From positions 1 through 51,401 of the forward strand of contig CANJNJ010000016.1 in the NCBI GenBank assembly GCA_947474995.1: DNA of 51,401 bases, read 5' to 3'. How positions within the stretch are numbered: position 1 is the first letter of the stretch; the number at the start of each line of letters is the position of its first letter. The notes under the pieces were generated by a model, which saw nothing but the letters and a program-made list of their open reading frames with translations, was not told the origin of the DNA and ran no database searches. The stretch comes from Opitutaceae bacterium (lineage in GTDB: Bacteria; Verrucomicrobiota; Verrucomicrobiia; Opitutales; Opitutaceae). The translations under genes were made by a program, and so were the position numbers. Of this stretch, positions 24,969 to 32,618 are shown in pieces.

Positions 24969-26078
24969 ATGCCTTCCCGAACCGGAATTATCGCCCAAGT
25001 GGTCGCGTCAGGCCGCGCTTTGGGCCGGGCGATCGTTGCCGGCACCAATCCCAAGCGCAGTCGGTGGCTCGCGTTCGCCGCGTGGCTCCTTGTCTTGGGC
25101 CTCGGGGTGGCGGATTATCTGGTCGACGACGGTGACAGCTTCTCCTTCCGATTTTTCTACTGCTTGGCCGTCCTGCTGGCCGTCACGGCGCGAGGCTGGC
25201 GGTTCGGGATCTTGATTGCGGTCGCCAGCGTCGCGGTCATGACCGCCGGCGACGTCGGCTCGGGGGGCAGTGCTGCGAATGCCTTCACGCTTGGCTGGAA
25301 CGCCCTCATTTCCTTTAGCACCTATCTATTGATCGTCTGGCTGCTCTCCAGTTTTCTTACCTTGCAACGTGAAATCGAAGAACGGGTGCATCAGGGAACC
25401 CTGGCGTTGACCAGGGCGGCGGCGGAGCGCGAGCGCCTGGAGCGGGTGATCATGGCCAGCGGCGAAAAGGAACGCACGTCGATCGGGCAGGATCTGCACG
25501 ACGGACTCTGCCAGCATCTGACCGGGACGGCCTACGCCGCGCGGCTGCTGGCGGATGAGCTGGCCAATCAGGACGGTATCCTGGCCGCCAAAGCGCTCCG
25601 CATCGTCACGCTAATCGACGATGGCGTGGGGCAGACGCGCCGCCTGGCCAAAGGCCTGTTGCTGACGGCGGTGGAAGAGGATGGACTCGTGGCTGCATTG
25701 GAGGAACTCGCGGCCACGTCATCCGAGCAATTTCGCATCCCGTGTGAGTTCCACTGCGTGGGTGAGTCCCAGTTGGGTGATCGGCACGCCGCGTCGAATC
25801 TCTTTCGCATCGCGCAGGAGGCGGTGCGCAACGCCGCCCGGCACGGCAGGCCGGACCGCATCGTGATCGCGTTGGACGCGGAACCCGCGGCGTTGACGCT
25901 GACCGTGCAGGACAATGGCGTTGGCCTGAAAAACGGCCCGCCCTCGTCCGGCGGCCTCGGACTCCGCATCATGTCCTATCGCGCCGATCTCATCGGGGCC
26001 ACCTACACCGCCGAGTCCCTGCCTGGGGGCGGAACGTGCATCACCTGCCGGTTGCCCCGGAAAACATCCGCTTCATGA
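24969..26078 (+). CDS. NarL/DegS-type sensor histidine kinase
   Basis: A 369-residue membrane kinase beginning MPSRTGIIAQ at the ATG at 24969. The open frame is longer but would overlap the divergent gene. Four or so membrane segments lie between residues 33 and 132 with only short loops, so there is no separate periplasmic sensor domain. The HisKA_3 helix carries the phosphorylated His177 in SIGQDLHDGLCQHLTG. The ATPase domain has the N box NLFRIAQEAVRNAARHG, G1 VQDNGVGL and G2 GGLGLRIMSYRA. The stop overlaps the regulator's start by four bases. It is divergent from the DUF969-DUF979-pcp operon, its likely target. Confidence 0.93.
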   Translation: MPSRTGIIAQVVASGRALGRAIVAGTNPKRSRWLAFAAWLLVLGLGVADYLVDDGDSFSFRFFYCLAVLLAVTARGWRFGILIAVASVAVMTAGDVGSGGSAANAFTLGWNALISFSTYLLIVWLLSSFLTLQREIEERVHQGTLALTRAAAERERLERVIMASGEKERTSIGQDLHDGLCQHLTGTAYAARLLADELANQDGILAAKALRIVTLIDDGVGQTRRLAKGLLLTAVEEDGLVAALEELAATSSEQFRIPCEFHCVGESQLGDRHAASNLFRIAQEAVRNAARHGRPDRIVIALDAEPAALTLTVQDNGVGLKNGPPSSGGLGLRIMSYRADLIGATYTAESLPGGGTCITCRLPRKTSAS

Positions 26079-26758
26079 CCGCACCCACCGCAGAGCGATC
26101 AAACCGCAAAGTTCTCGTCTTCGTAGTCGACGACCACCCCTTGGTCCGGGAAGGCCTCGTCAGCATGATCAACCGCGAACCCGACCTGGCGGTTTGTGGC
26201 GAGGCGGAAGGCCTGCCCTCGGCCCTGGTCGCGATCGCGGCCAGGGTGCCCGATATCGTGATCACGGATCTTTCGCTCAAAGATGGCTCCGGTCTGAGCC
26301 TGATCAAAGAACTCCGGGCGCAGTATCCCGTGCTGAACATCCTGGTCGTTTCGATGCACGAGGAGTCCTACTACGCCGAGCGGGCCTTCCGCGCGGGAGC
26401 CCGCGGCTACCTCACCAAGCGTGAGTCGACCGGTCGCATTGCCGAGGCGATTCGCCGGGTGGTGCAGGGAAAAATCTACGCCAGCAACGAACTCCTGGAA
26501 AAGCTGGCCGAACGCTCCCTATCTCAGCCCGGCGACGAGCGCAGGTCACCCACCGACCTGCTGAGCGATCGCGAACTGGAAGTTTTTCAACTCTATGGAC
26601 GCGGGCTGGAATCAAAGCAGGTGGCAAAGGACCTCGGCCTGAGCATCAAGACCGTGGAAGCCTATACCGCCCGAATCAAAGAAAAGTTGGGCCTGGGCAA
26701 TTTCAACGAATTCATTCGTGCCGCCGCGACGTGGAGCCAACCGGAAACTCCGGACTAA
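26075..26758 (+). CDS. NarL/FixJ-family response regulator
   Basis: A 227-residue DNA-binding partner of the preceding kinase. The ATG at 26075 overlaps the kinase stop (ATGA). A start 13 codons earlier is possible but lies inside the kinase gene. The receiver domain (12-130) has the acidic pair Asp19-Asp20, phospho-acceptor Asp65 in VITDLSLKDGS, and Lys115 in GYLTKRES. The LuxR-type helix-turn-helix (about 160-220) has LLSDRELEVFQLYGRGL and SIKTVEAYTARIKEKLGL. The probable target is the divergent DUF969 promoter and its own operon. Confidence 0.94.
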   Translation: MTAPTAERSNRKVLVFVVDDHPLVREGLVSMINREPDLAVCGEAEGLPSALVAIAARVPDIVITDLSLKDGSGLSLIKELRAQYPVLNILVVSMHEESYYAERAFRAGARGYLTKRESTGRIAEAIRRVVQGKIYASNELLEKLAERSLSQPGDERRSPTDLLSDRELEVFQLYGRGLESKQVAKDLGLSIKTVEAYTARIKEKLGLGNFNEFIRAAATWSQPETPD

Positions 26759-27123
26759 CGGGCGCCCGCGCGGTCGGTCGAGGCCAGGGACGGGGTCGCA
26801 GCCTGAACCCGCGGTTTGAGCCTCCGAGCTACCCGAAGGTCCCCCGCACCTCTGGAGAAGGGAACTCCGAAGGCAGCCCACACAGTTGCCACGCCGTCTC
26901 GGCGAAACGACCGAATTGGCCGGATGAGACTTCCCCTCAGGGTTGTTGGTTTTCGGCATCGCACCCACAAAAAAGGGGTTAAAGCGGCGACGAAGATCTC
27001 CCGAGCGCCCATAGGCGCTACGCACACCTGCGTCGTGGCCCTTGATTTTTGCGCCTCTTCGTGGCCAAAAACTTCGGGCAATTGGACGCGCGGCTAGACC
27101 CCGTCGGGTTGGAGCGAAGCCCG
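26759..27123. other. Gene-free convergent junction with a short palindrome
   Basis: 365 bases between the regulator and a receptor gene on the opposite strand. It contains the palindrome AGCGCC-CATA-GGCGCT (27004-27019), which could end transcription. The frames that cross it are not supported as genes, and I see no RNA gene. Confidence 0.5.
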
Positions 27124-29283
27124 TTAATACGTCCACGTCACTCCGCCAAAGAAGCCCCGGCGGGCTCCAAACTTGGGCGCGCCGACGCCGATCCCCGTGC
27201 CGTCGTTGAGGACATAGCGCTGGTCAAAGACATTGATAACATCGAGTCGCAGCGTCACGAGGCTCGATTGCCCGACGGGAATACGGCGCTCGAGGCCGAG
27301 ATTGACGGGATAGTAGGACGGCAGCTTGTCCTTGTTGTGGTCGCCCGTGTGCATGCCATCGCCGTAGATGACGTCGCCGTGGATCGTCGTGTGCTTCCAC
27401 GCGTACGAGGCACCGGCCGACGCCGTGTAGTACTGCGTCTGATCGAGCGTGACATTGTGTTTCTTGATGTAGGCCAGTTCGTCCGCCTCGAATTCGAACT
27501 GGCTCGAGATGATGTTTCTCGCCCAGCCGTCGGACGCGGCGAAATTGGCGTAGGCGGCGAACGGCCCGCGCGTATAGGCGAGCGCGAGTTCAACGCCGTA
27601 GATCGTCGCGGTCTCGAAATTGAAGGGCGAAAAGATATTCGCCGCACCGAACTGGCCGTCGTCGATCTGATGGCGGGCGCGCTTGTAGTAGGCTTCCACC
27701 CCCAGCTCCCACCCCGGCGAAAAACTGTGGGTGAAGCCGGCATCGAAATAGTTGGAACGCTCGCAGCGCACCGGGTCGTCATCGGACACATCCGGCGAGT
27801 TCGTCGTCTTTTCGAAAAACTTGTCGACACTGGTCGGGGAGACGTTTTCGAGCGGCGGCGGGATGAAGTAGCGGGCGAAACCCGCATGCAGTTTCGTGTC
27901 GCTCGATAGCTGGTAGACGGCGCTGAACCGCGGGCTGACCTGATTTTCCCGCACGTAAGCCTGGACGTTCTCGAACCGGGCGCCGAGATTGACCGTCAAC
28001 CGTTCGGTGGCTTTCCACTCGTCCTGCAGGTAAAAATTCGCGTCGTAGCCGCGCTGGGTATGGTTGTCGGCGATCGTGAATGGTGCCGCCTTCGCGATCC
28101 ACTTTCCGTTAATCGGATTCACGTCATCGTCTTCCGCGGCGAAAACACTCACCTTGTTGTTGGCCCGGGCCCGGGCGGCATCGAGCAGCAGCCCACCCCG
28201 GACGGTATTGTCGGCCCCGGCCCGATAAGTGAAGTCCGCCTGAAGCCCCAACGTGAGGATGTCGCGGAACACCCGCGCCGCCACCCCCTTGAAGTAGAGG
28301 TCGCCGATAACGTCGGGTTTGAAGAGCACCCCGCTATAGCGGCTTATCTGGGAAACCTGAAATGAGAGGTCTGGCAGTGTCTGCCGATAGCTCGCGATCG
28401 CGTAGTACGATTGCTCGGTCTGATTTTCGTCCAGCTTGCTGGAATCGGGAACGGGATAGTTAGCGACCCGCCAGGCTTCTCCCCGCCGGAGAAATTCGAT
28501 TTCGCTCGTCTGGTGCGGATTGTTGGGAATCTGGAAATCGGCGTGCGCCGCGCTGAAAATCAGGCTGAGACTGCTCGATTCGGACAACTGGCGCGACACA
28601 TAGCCGAGGCCCTGGTACTGGCGGGTACGGTCGTGGATGGCTTCCGCGCTCGAGGTCGGGTTCTCGATTCCGAGGTTGTTGGAGACGCCCCCCATGGTCA
28701 GAAAGTACTCGGTCTTGCCCTTGGACCCGCCGGTCGCCGCCGTCGCATGGAGGGTGTCGTGGCTTCCTCCGTAGAGCGAGAGCTCGCTCCCGGCGAGGCT
28801 CGCCCCGGTTTTCGATTCGACGGACACAATGCCGTAGTTGCCCCACGCGTATTGCGCGGGCAGCGCGCCAACCTTGGCCGAAAGCGAATCGACGAAATGG
28901 GTGTTAATCTGCTGCGCGAAGCCGTTGATCGCCCGCGGCAGGAGTACGCCATTGAGGTAATACTGCGAGTATGGGTCTTCCAAACGAAAGTGGACCTCCC
29001 CGGCGCTGTCCTTCGAGACGCCCGGAGTCCGGAAGAGGATCTGGTTGAAGGTCGACTCCGCCCCCTGCGCGATGGTGTCGATTTGCCCGCGACTCAACGT
29101 ATAGATGCTCGTGCCAAGACTGGTGACAGTCTGGACCGTTGGAGCCACGCGAACCGCCGGCAGCACCGTCGGGGCCGGCTCGGCGCCCCAGGCGCAGGCA
29201 GCGAGAGCCAGACCGGCGAGCACGAAGGCCGGACAGCGTGGTGGCAGTGCGGGGCTTCCCATTGGTTTCGAGAGTAATCTCAT
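27124..29283 (-). CDS. TonB-dependent receptor
   Basis: An outer-membrane receptor of about 719 residues. The start is uncertain: 29283 (MRLLSKPMGSPAL) is given here; 29262 and 29301 also work. A signal-type hydrophobic stretch, FVLAGLALAACAWGAEP, follows. The plug domain has TFNQILFRTPGVSKD, EVHFRLEDPYSQYYLNGV, FVDSLSAKVGALPAQYAWG and GIVSVESKTG. The barrel includes YDANFYLQDEWKATERL, a typical late-barrel strand, and ends FFGGVTWTY. FRLEDPYSQYYLNGVLLP in place of the usual RG-and-DG plug words makes it a divergent member. It is divergent from another receptor at 29513, with 229 bases between the starts. The ligand is unknown. Confidence 0.9.
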   Translation of the reverse strand: MRLLSKPMGSPALPPRCPAFVLAGLALAACAWGAEPAPTVLPAVRVAPTVQTVTSLGTSIYTLSRGQIDTIAQGAESTFNQILFRTPGVSKDSAGEVHFRLEDPYSQYYLNGVLLPRAINGFAQQINTHFVDSLSAKVGALPAQYAWGNYGIVSVESKTGASLAGSELSLYGGSHDTLHATAATGGSKGKTEYFLTMGGVSNNLGIENPTSSAEAIHDRTRQYQGLGYVSRQLSESSSLSLIFSAAHADFQIPNNPHQTSEIEFLRRGEAWRVANYPVPDSSKLDENQTEQSYYAIASYRQTLPDLSFQVSQISRYSGVLFKPDVIGDLYFKGVAARVFRDILTLGLQADFTYRAGADNTVRGGLLLDAARARANNKVSVFAAEDDDVNPINGKWIAKAAPFTIADNHTQRGYDANFYLQDEWKATERLTVNLGARFENVQAYVRENQVSPRFSAVYQLSSDTKLHAGFARYFIPPPLENVSPTSVDKFFEKTTNSPDVSDDDPVRCERSNYFDAGFTHSFSPGWELGVEAYYKRARHQIDDGQFGAANIFSPFNFETATIYGVELALAYTRGPFAAYANFAASDGWARNIISSQFEFEADELAYIKKHNVTLDQTQYYTASAGASYAWKHTTIHGDVIYGDGMHTGDHNKDKLPSYYPVNLGLERRIPVGQSSLVTLRLDVINVFDQRYVLNDGTGIGVGAPKFGARRGFFGGVTWTY

Positions 29284-29349
29284 CTTTGAAATTCGCCGCA
29301 AGAGTAACCGTCCCCCCCGCCGCCGGATAGCAGGCGACGCCTAAATTTC

Positions 29350-29370
29350 GTGTCAGGCCAGCCCCGACAC
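29350..29370. repeat. Short inverted repeat between the divergent receptor genes
   Basis: GTGTC (29350-29354) / GACAC (29366-29370) around 11 bases, in the shared upstream region of both receptors. It could be a regulator site, but the arms are short. Confidence 0.25.
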
Positions 29371-29512
29371 AAAAACACCCCACATGATTCTTGCGGAACG
29401 CACGCGGGCATTCCTCAATGAAATAAGCAAACCTCGCCCGCGCGCGTCGACCTGCCGATCGCCGTGATCGGCACCCACCGGATGGATCGGTCCTGCTCTC
29501 CACTCTCCTACG

Positions 29513-31699
29513 ATGCACACCCAACATTTCCTCGTCATTCTTGTCCTGCTGGACGGACTCGGTCTCCTCCGCGGCCAGACCGCGCCCGCGCCAACCGAGC
29601 CCGTCACGATGAACACGGTGGTCGTTTCGGACGTCTCCACCAGCTCGGACATCTATCGCCTCGAACCCGTCCAGGGGACCTACATCAACGCGGGAAAGAA
29701 AAATGAAGTCATCGATGTCGGTGCACTAAACGCCAATATCGCGGAGAAAACGGCGCGGCAGATTTTCGCCAAGATTCCGGGCGTTTTCGTGTACGACATG
29801 GATGGGGCGGGTAATCAGATCAACATCGCCGCCCGCGGACTCGACCCGCATCGCGGTTGGGAGTTCAACATCCGCAAGGACGGGGTCATTACCAACTCCG
29901 ACATGTTCGGCTATCCCGCCAGCCACTACAGCATGCCGATGGAAAGCATCGACCGCATCAATCTGGTTCGCGGCACCGGCTCCCTCCAATACGGCGCCCA
30001 ATTCGGCGGGATGCTGAACTACGTCGGCAAGCAGGCCGACCGCAACCGGCCGTTCACTTTCGAAACCATCAACACCGTGGGCTCGTTCGGCCTTCGCAGC
30101 ACCTACGACGCCGTGGGTGGCACCGTGGGCAAGGTTTCGTACTACGCCTACTATAACCAGCGCGTATCCGACGGCTACCGGGACAATGCCCACACCGACT
30201 CCGAGTCGGAGCAGGTAACCCTGGCCTTTGCCCCGTGGGAGAATCTAACCATCAAGGCCGAATGGGCGCGCTCAAATTACACCTATCGCATTCCCGGGCC
30301 CTTGACCGACGCGATGTTTCACGCCGATCCCACCCAGTCGATCCGGTCGCGCAACTACTTCAATCCGGACATCAATGTCCCTTCGCTCAGCGCCGAGCTG
30401 AAACTCTCGGACCACAGCCAGATCCATTTGACGAGCTCGGCCGTGATTGGGGCCCGGAACAGCGTCTTGTTCGACAAGACCCCGAACATCTTGGACGTCA
30501 TCGATCCGGTGACGAAGCAGCCGGCCAACCGGCAAGTCGATATCGATCATTTCAACAGCTACACGACCGAGGTGCGGGTGCTGCAGCAGTATCTCCTCGG
30601 AGGGCGCTATAGCTCCCTGGCGGCCGGCGTGCAGTTCATGGACAATGACCTGCACCGGCAGCAACTCGGCAAGGGCACGACCGGAAGCAATTTCGACCTG
30701 TCACTGGTCGCGCCGGGCTGGGGCCGCGATCTTCATCTCAAGTCACAAAACGTCGCCTACTTCGTGGAGAACAATTTCAAGGTCGCGGAAAATCTTTCGT
30801 TCAACGCCGGCGCGAGAATGGAGAACGGGCGCTCCAACATGAGCGGAACCATTACTTATCTGGCCGACGCGGTGCCCAATCGCATCAGTCACAACTATAC
30901 GCTGCTGGGAGCAGGCCTGGAGTACAATCTGGGAAACCGCCAGAATCTTTACGCGGGCTGGTCGCAGGCCTACCGCCCCGTCATTTTCAAAGACATCATT
31001 CCGGGGGCCACGTATGACCGGGCGGACAAGAACCTGAAGGATGCCAACGGCTACAACCTGGAGGCGGGTTACCGCGGCGATTGGAAATTCCTGAAGTGGG
31101 ACGTTGGGGTGTTCAACGTGCGGTACAACCACCGCCTCGGAAAAATCTCTCTGGTCGATCCGGCCGGCAATTTCTATATTTATCAAACGAACATCGGCGA
31201 TTCCGTCAGCCGGGGCGCGGAAGTATTCGTCGAAGCCAGTTTCCCGATTAGTCCCGCGGTCGGATTTTCTCTGTTTACGTCGACCTCATACCTGGTGGCG
31301 CGCTACGAAAATGCCCGGGTCGCCGCGGGGACGGCGACGTTCAATGTCAGTGGCAACGATGTCGAAAGCGCCCCTCGCTGGATGTCCCGCAACGGAATGA
31401 CCCTGAAATGGCGTCGAGTCAGCCTGAGCATGCTCTACAGTTATGTCGGCGACAGCTACGCCGACCCGCTCAACACGGTGGCGCCCTCCGCGACCAGTGC
31501 CTTGGGGCTGGTTCCCTCCTACGGCCTGCTCGACGTCAATGCCACCTTCAAGGCTACGGAAAAGCTGACGTTTAAGGTCAACCTCAACAACGTGGCCGAC
31601 CGACAGTACTTCACCAAGCGCCCGCTGTTCTACCCCGGGCCGGGCGTCTGGCCGTCGGATGGACGAAGCGTTAGCGTGTCGGTCGGATGGAAGTTGTGA
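29513..31699 (+). CDS. TonB-dependent receptor, FecA-like
   Basis: A 728-residue outer-membrane receptor with signal peptide MHTQHFLVILVLLDGLGLLRGQ. Plug motifs are ARQIFAKIPGVFVYDMDG, INIAARGLDPHRGWEFNI, MESIDRINLVRGTGSLQYG and FGGMLNYV. This wording, with a RGLDPHRG plug and a short N-terminus, resembles the ferric dicitrate receptor FecA branch. There is no N-terminal signalling domain and no FecIR pair nearby. The barrel ends VSVSVGWKL. Ferric citrate is one possible ligand, but the family also contains other metal and organic ligands. It lies between the pcp and pxp genes, which makes a role in uptake of pyroglutamyl compounds a possibility only. Confidence 0.92.
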   Translation: MHTQHFLVILVLLDGLGLLRGQTAPAPTEPVTMNTVVVSDVSTSSDIYRLEPVQGTYINAGKKNEVIDVGALNANIAEKTARQIFAKIPGVFVYDMDGAGNQINIAARGLDPHRGWEFNIRKDGVITNSDMFGYPASHYSMPMESIDRINLVRGTGSLQYGAQFGGMLNYVGKQADRNRPFTFETINTVGSFGLRSTYDAVGGTVGKVSYYAYYNQRVSDGYRDNAHTDSESEQVTLAFAPWENLTIKAEWARSNYTYRIPGPLTDAMFHADPTQSIRSRNYFNPDINVPSLSAELKLSDHSQIHLTSSAVIGARNSVLFDKTPNILDVIDPVTKQPANRQVDIDHFNSYTTEVRVLQQYLLGGRYSSLAAGVQFMDNDLHRQQLGKGTTGSNFDLSLVAPGWGRDLHLKSQNVAYFVENNFKVAENLSFNAGARMENGRSNMSGTITYLADAVPNRISHNYTLLGAGLEYNLGNRQNLYAGWSQAYRPVIFKDIIPGATYDRADKNLKDANGYNLEAGYRGDWKFLKWDVGVFNVRYNHRLGKISLVDPAGNFYIYQTNIGDSVSRGAEVFVEASFPISPAVGFSLFTSTSYLVARYENARVAAGTATFNVSGNDVESAPRWMSRNGMTLKWRRVSLSMLYSYVGDSYADPLNTVAPSATSALGLVPSYGLLDVNATFKATEKLTFKVNLNNVADRQYFTKRPLFYPGPGVWPSDGRSVSVSVGWKL

Positions 31700-31712
31700 G
31701 GGCGATAATCCG

Positions 31713-31775
31713 TGTGACCTGTGACCTGTGGCGTGGGAAGAGCGGATCTCATTCTCCAAGTCACACGTCACACCC
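31713..31775. repeat. Inverted repeat at the receptor / pxpA convergent junction
   Basis: GTGTGACCTGTGACCTGTGG at 31712-31731 is mirrored imperfectly by the complement at 31758-31775 (reverse complement GGGTGTGACGTGTGACTT). The left arm carries a GTGACCT direct repeat. It may act as a terminator for both genes. Confidence 0.6.
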
Positions 31776-31801
31776 CACGCAGTCTACGGGCGAAAGCTTA
31801 G

Positions 31802-32539
31802 CTACGTCCCAAATGCCCTGACCGCCACGCCCGCCACCGCGAGTTCCTTCCTCAGCCGTCGCGCAAATTCCACCGCGTGGGCTCCATCGCCGTGCAGGCA
31901 GACGGTGTCGGCCGCAATCGCCACGTCGCGGCCATCGACCGCTCGCACCCGGCCATCGGCCACCATCCGCAACACTTGGTGCACTGCGGCGGCTTCATCC
32001 TGAATCGTCGCCTGCGGTTGGGATCGCGGCGTCAGGTTTCCATCAGCCTGATAGGTGCGGTCCGCGAAAACTTCCTCCGCTACGCGCAAGCCCCGCGCGC
32101 GTCCCGCTTCGGCGAGTCGACTCCCGGACAACGCAAACAAGACCAACTTCGGAAAGTGCCGCACCAACCCATCCACCACGACCGCGGCGAGTGCTTCGTC
32201 CCGTGACACCTGATTGTAGAGCGCGCCGTGCAGTTTGACATGGCGCAGCGCCGGACCCGCTACCTCGTGCAAGGCCTGCACTTGCGTCAGCACCAGCCCA
32301 GCCGCCTCGTCCGGGGTAACCGCGCGTTCCAACCGGCCAAAATTGCCCGGTTCGTGGTACCCTGGATGAGCCCCGATCGCGACCCCATGCCGTTCGGCCA
32401 GTGCGACCGTCGAGCGCATGGTCGCGCGATCGCCCGCGTGCGCACCGCACGCGATGTTTGCCGAGGTAATGAGCGGCATCAACTCGGCGTCGTGGGCGGC
32501 TCCCTCGCCAAGATCGCAGTTCAGGTCGATGCGTTTCAT
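31802..32539 (-). CDS. pxpA: 5-oxoprolinase subunit A (LamB/YcsF family)
   Basis: Part of the ATP-dependent PxpABC 5-oxoprolinase that opens pyroglutamate to glutamate. The ATG at 32539 gives 245 residues beginning MKRIDLNCDLGEG, the family start. The longer open frame has no family similarity upstream. Conserved stretches are ITSANIACGAHAGD, GVAIGAHPGYHE, VKLHGALYNQ, EVFADRTYQADGNLTPR and DTVCLHGDGAHAVE, all signature words of YcsF proteins. It lies 79 bases downstream of the pxpBC fusion on the same strand, so all three subunits come from one operon. Confidence 0.95.
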   Translation of the reverse strand: MKRIDLNCDLGEGAAHDAELMPLITSANIACGAHAGDRATMRSTVALAERHGVAIGAHPGYHEPGNFGRLERAVTPDEAAGLVLTQVQALHEVAGPALRHVKLHGALYNQVSRDEALAAVVVDGLVRHFPKLVLFALSGSRLAEAGRARGLRVAEEVFADRTYQADGNLTPRSQPQATIQDEAAAVHQVLRMVADGRVRAVDGRDVAIAADTVCLHGDGAHAVEFARRLRKELAVAGVAVRAFGT

Positions 32540-32618
32540 GCCGCCCAGTAACGCCGGTCTCCGACCGGTTTCGGAGGAATTGCGCTCAAGCATGGTCGAA
32601 GAAAATCCATGGCACCCC

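Noticed and set aside
24170-24998. N-terminal extension of the DUF979 frame (about 276 codons)
   Set aside because: Out-of-frame reading of the DUF969 gene with Arg/Gly-rich content. The real DUF979 start at 24170 overlaps the DUF969 stop by ATGA.
26612-27136. Minus-strand frame of 174 codons at the regulator/receptor junction
   Set aside because: Begins inside the receptor end and finishes inside the regulator's helix-turn-helix on the other strand; no coding signal in between.
29513-31699. FecIRA-type surface signalling system
   Set aside because: The receptor lacks the N-terminal signalling domain and no FecI/FecR genes are nearby.
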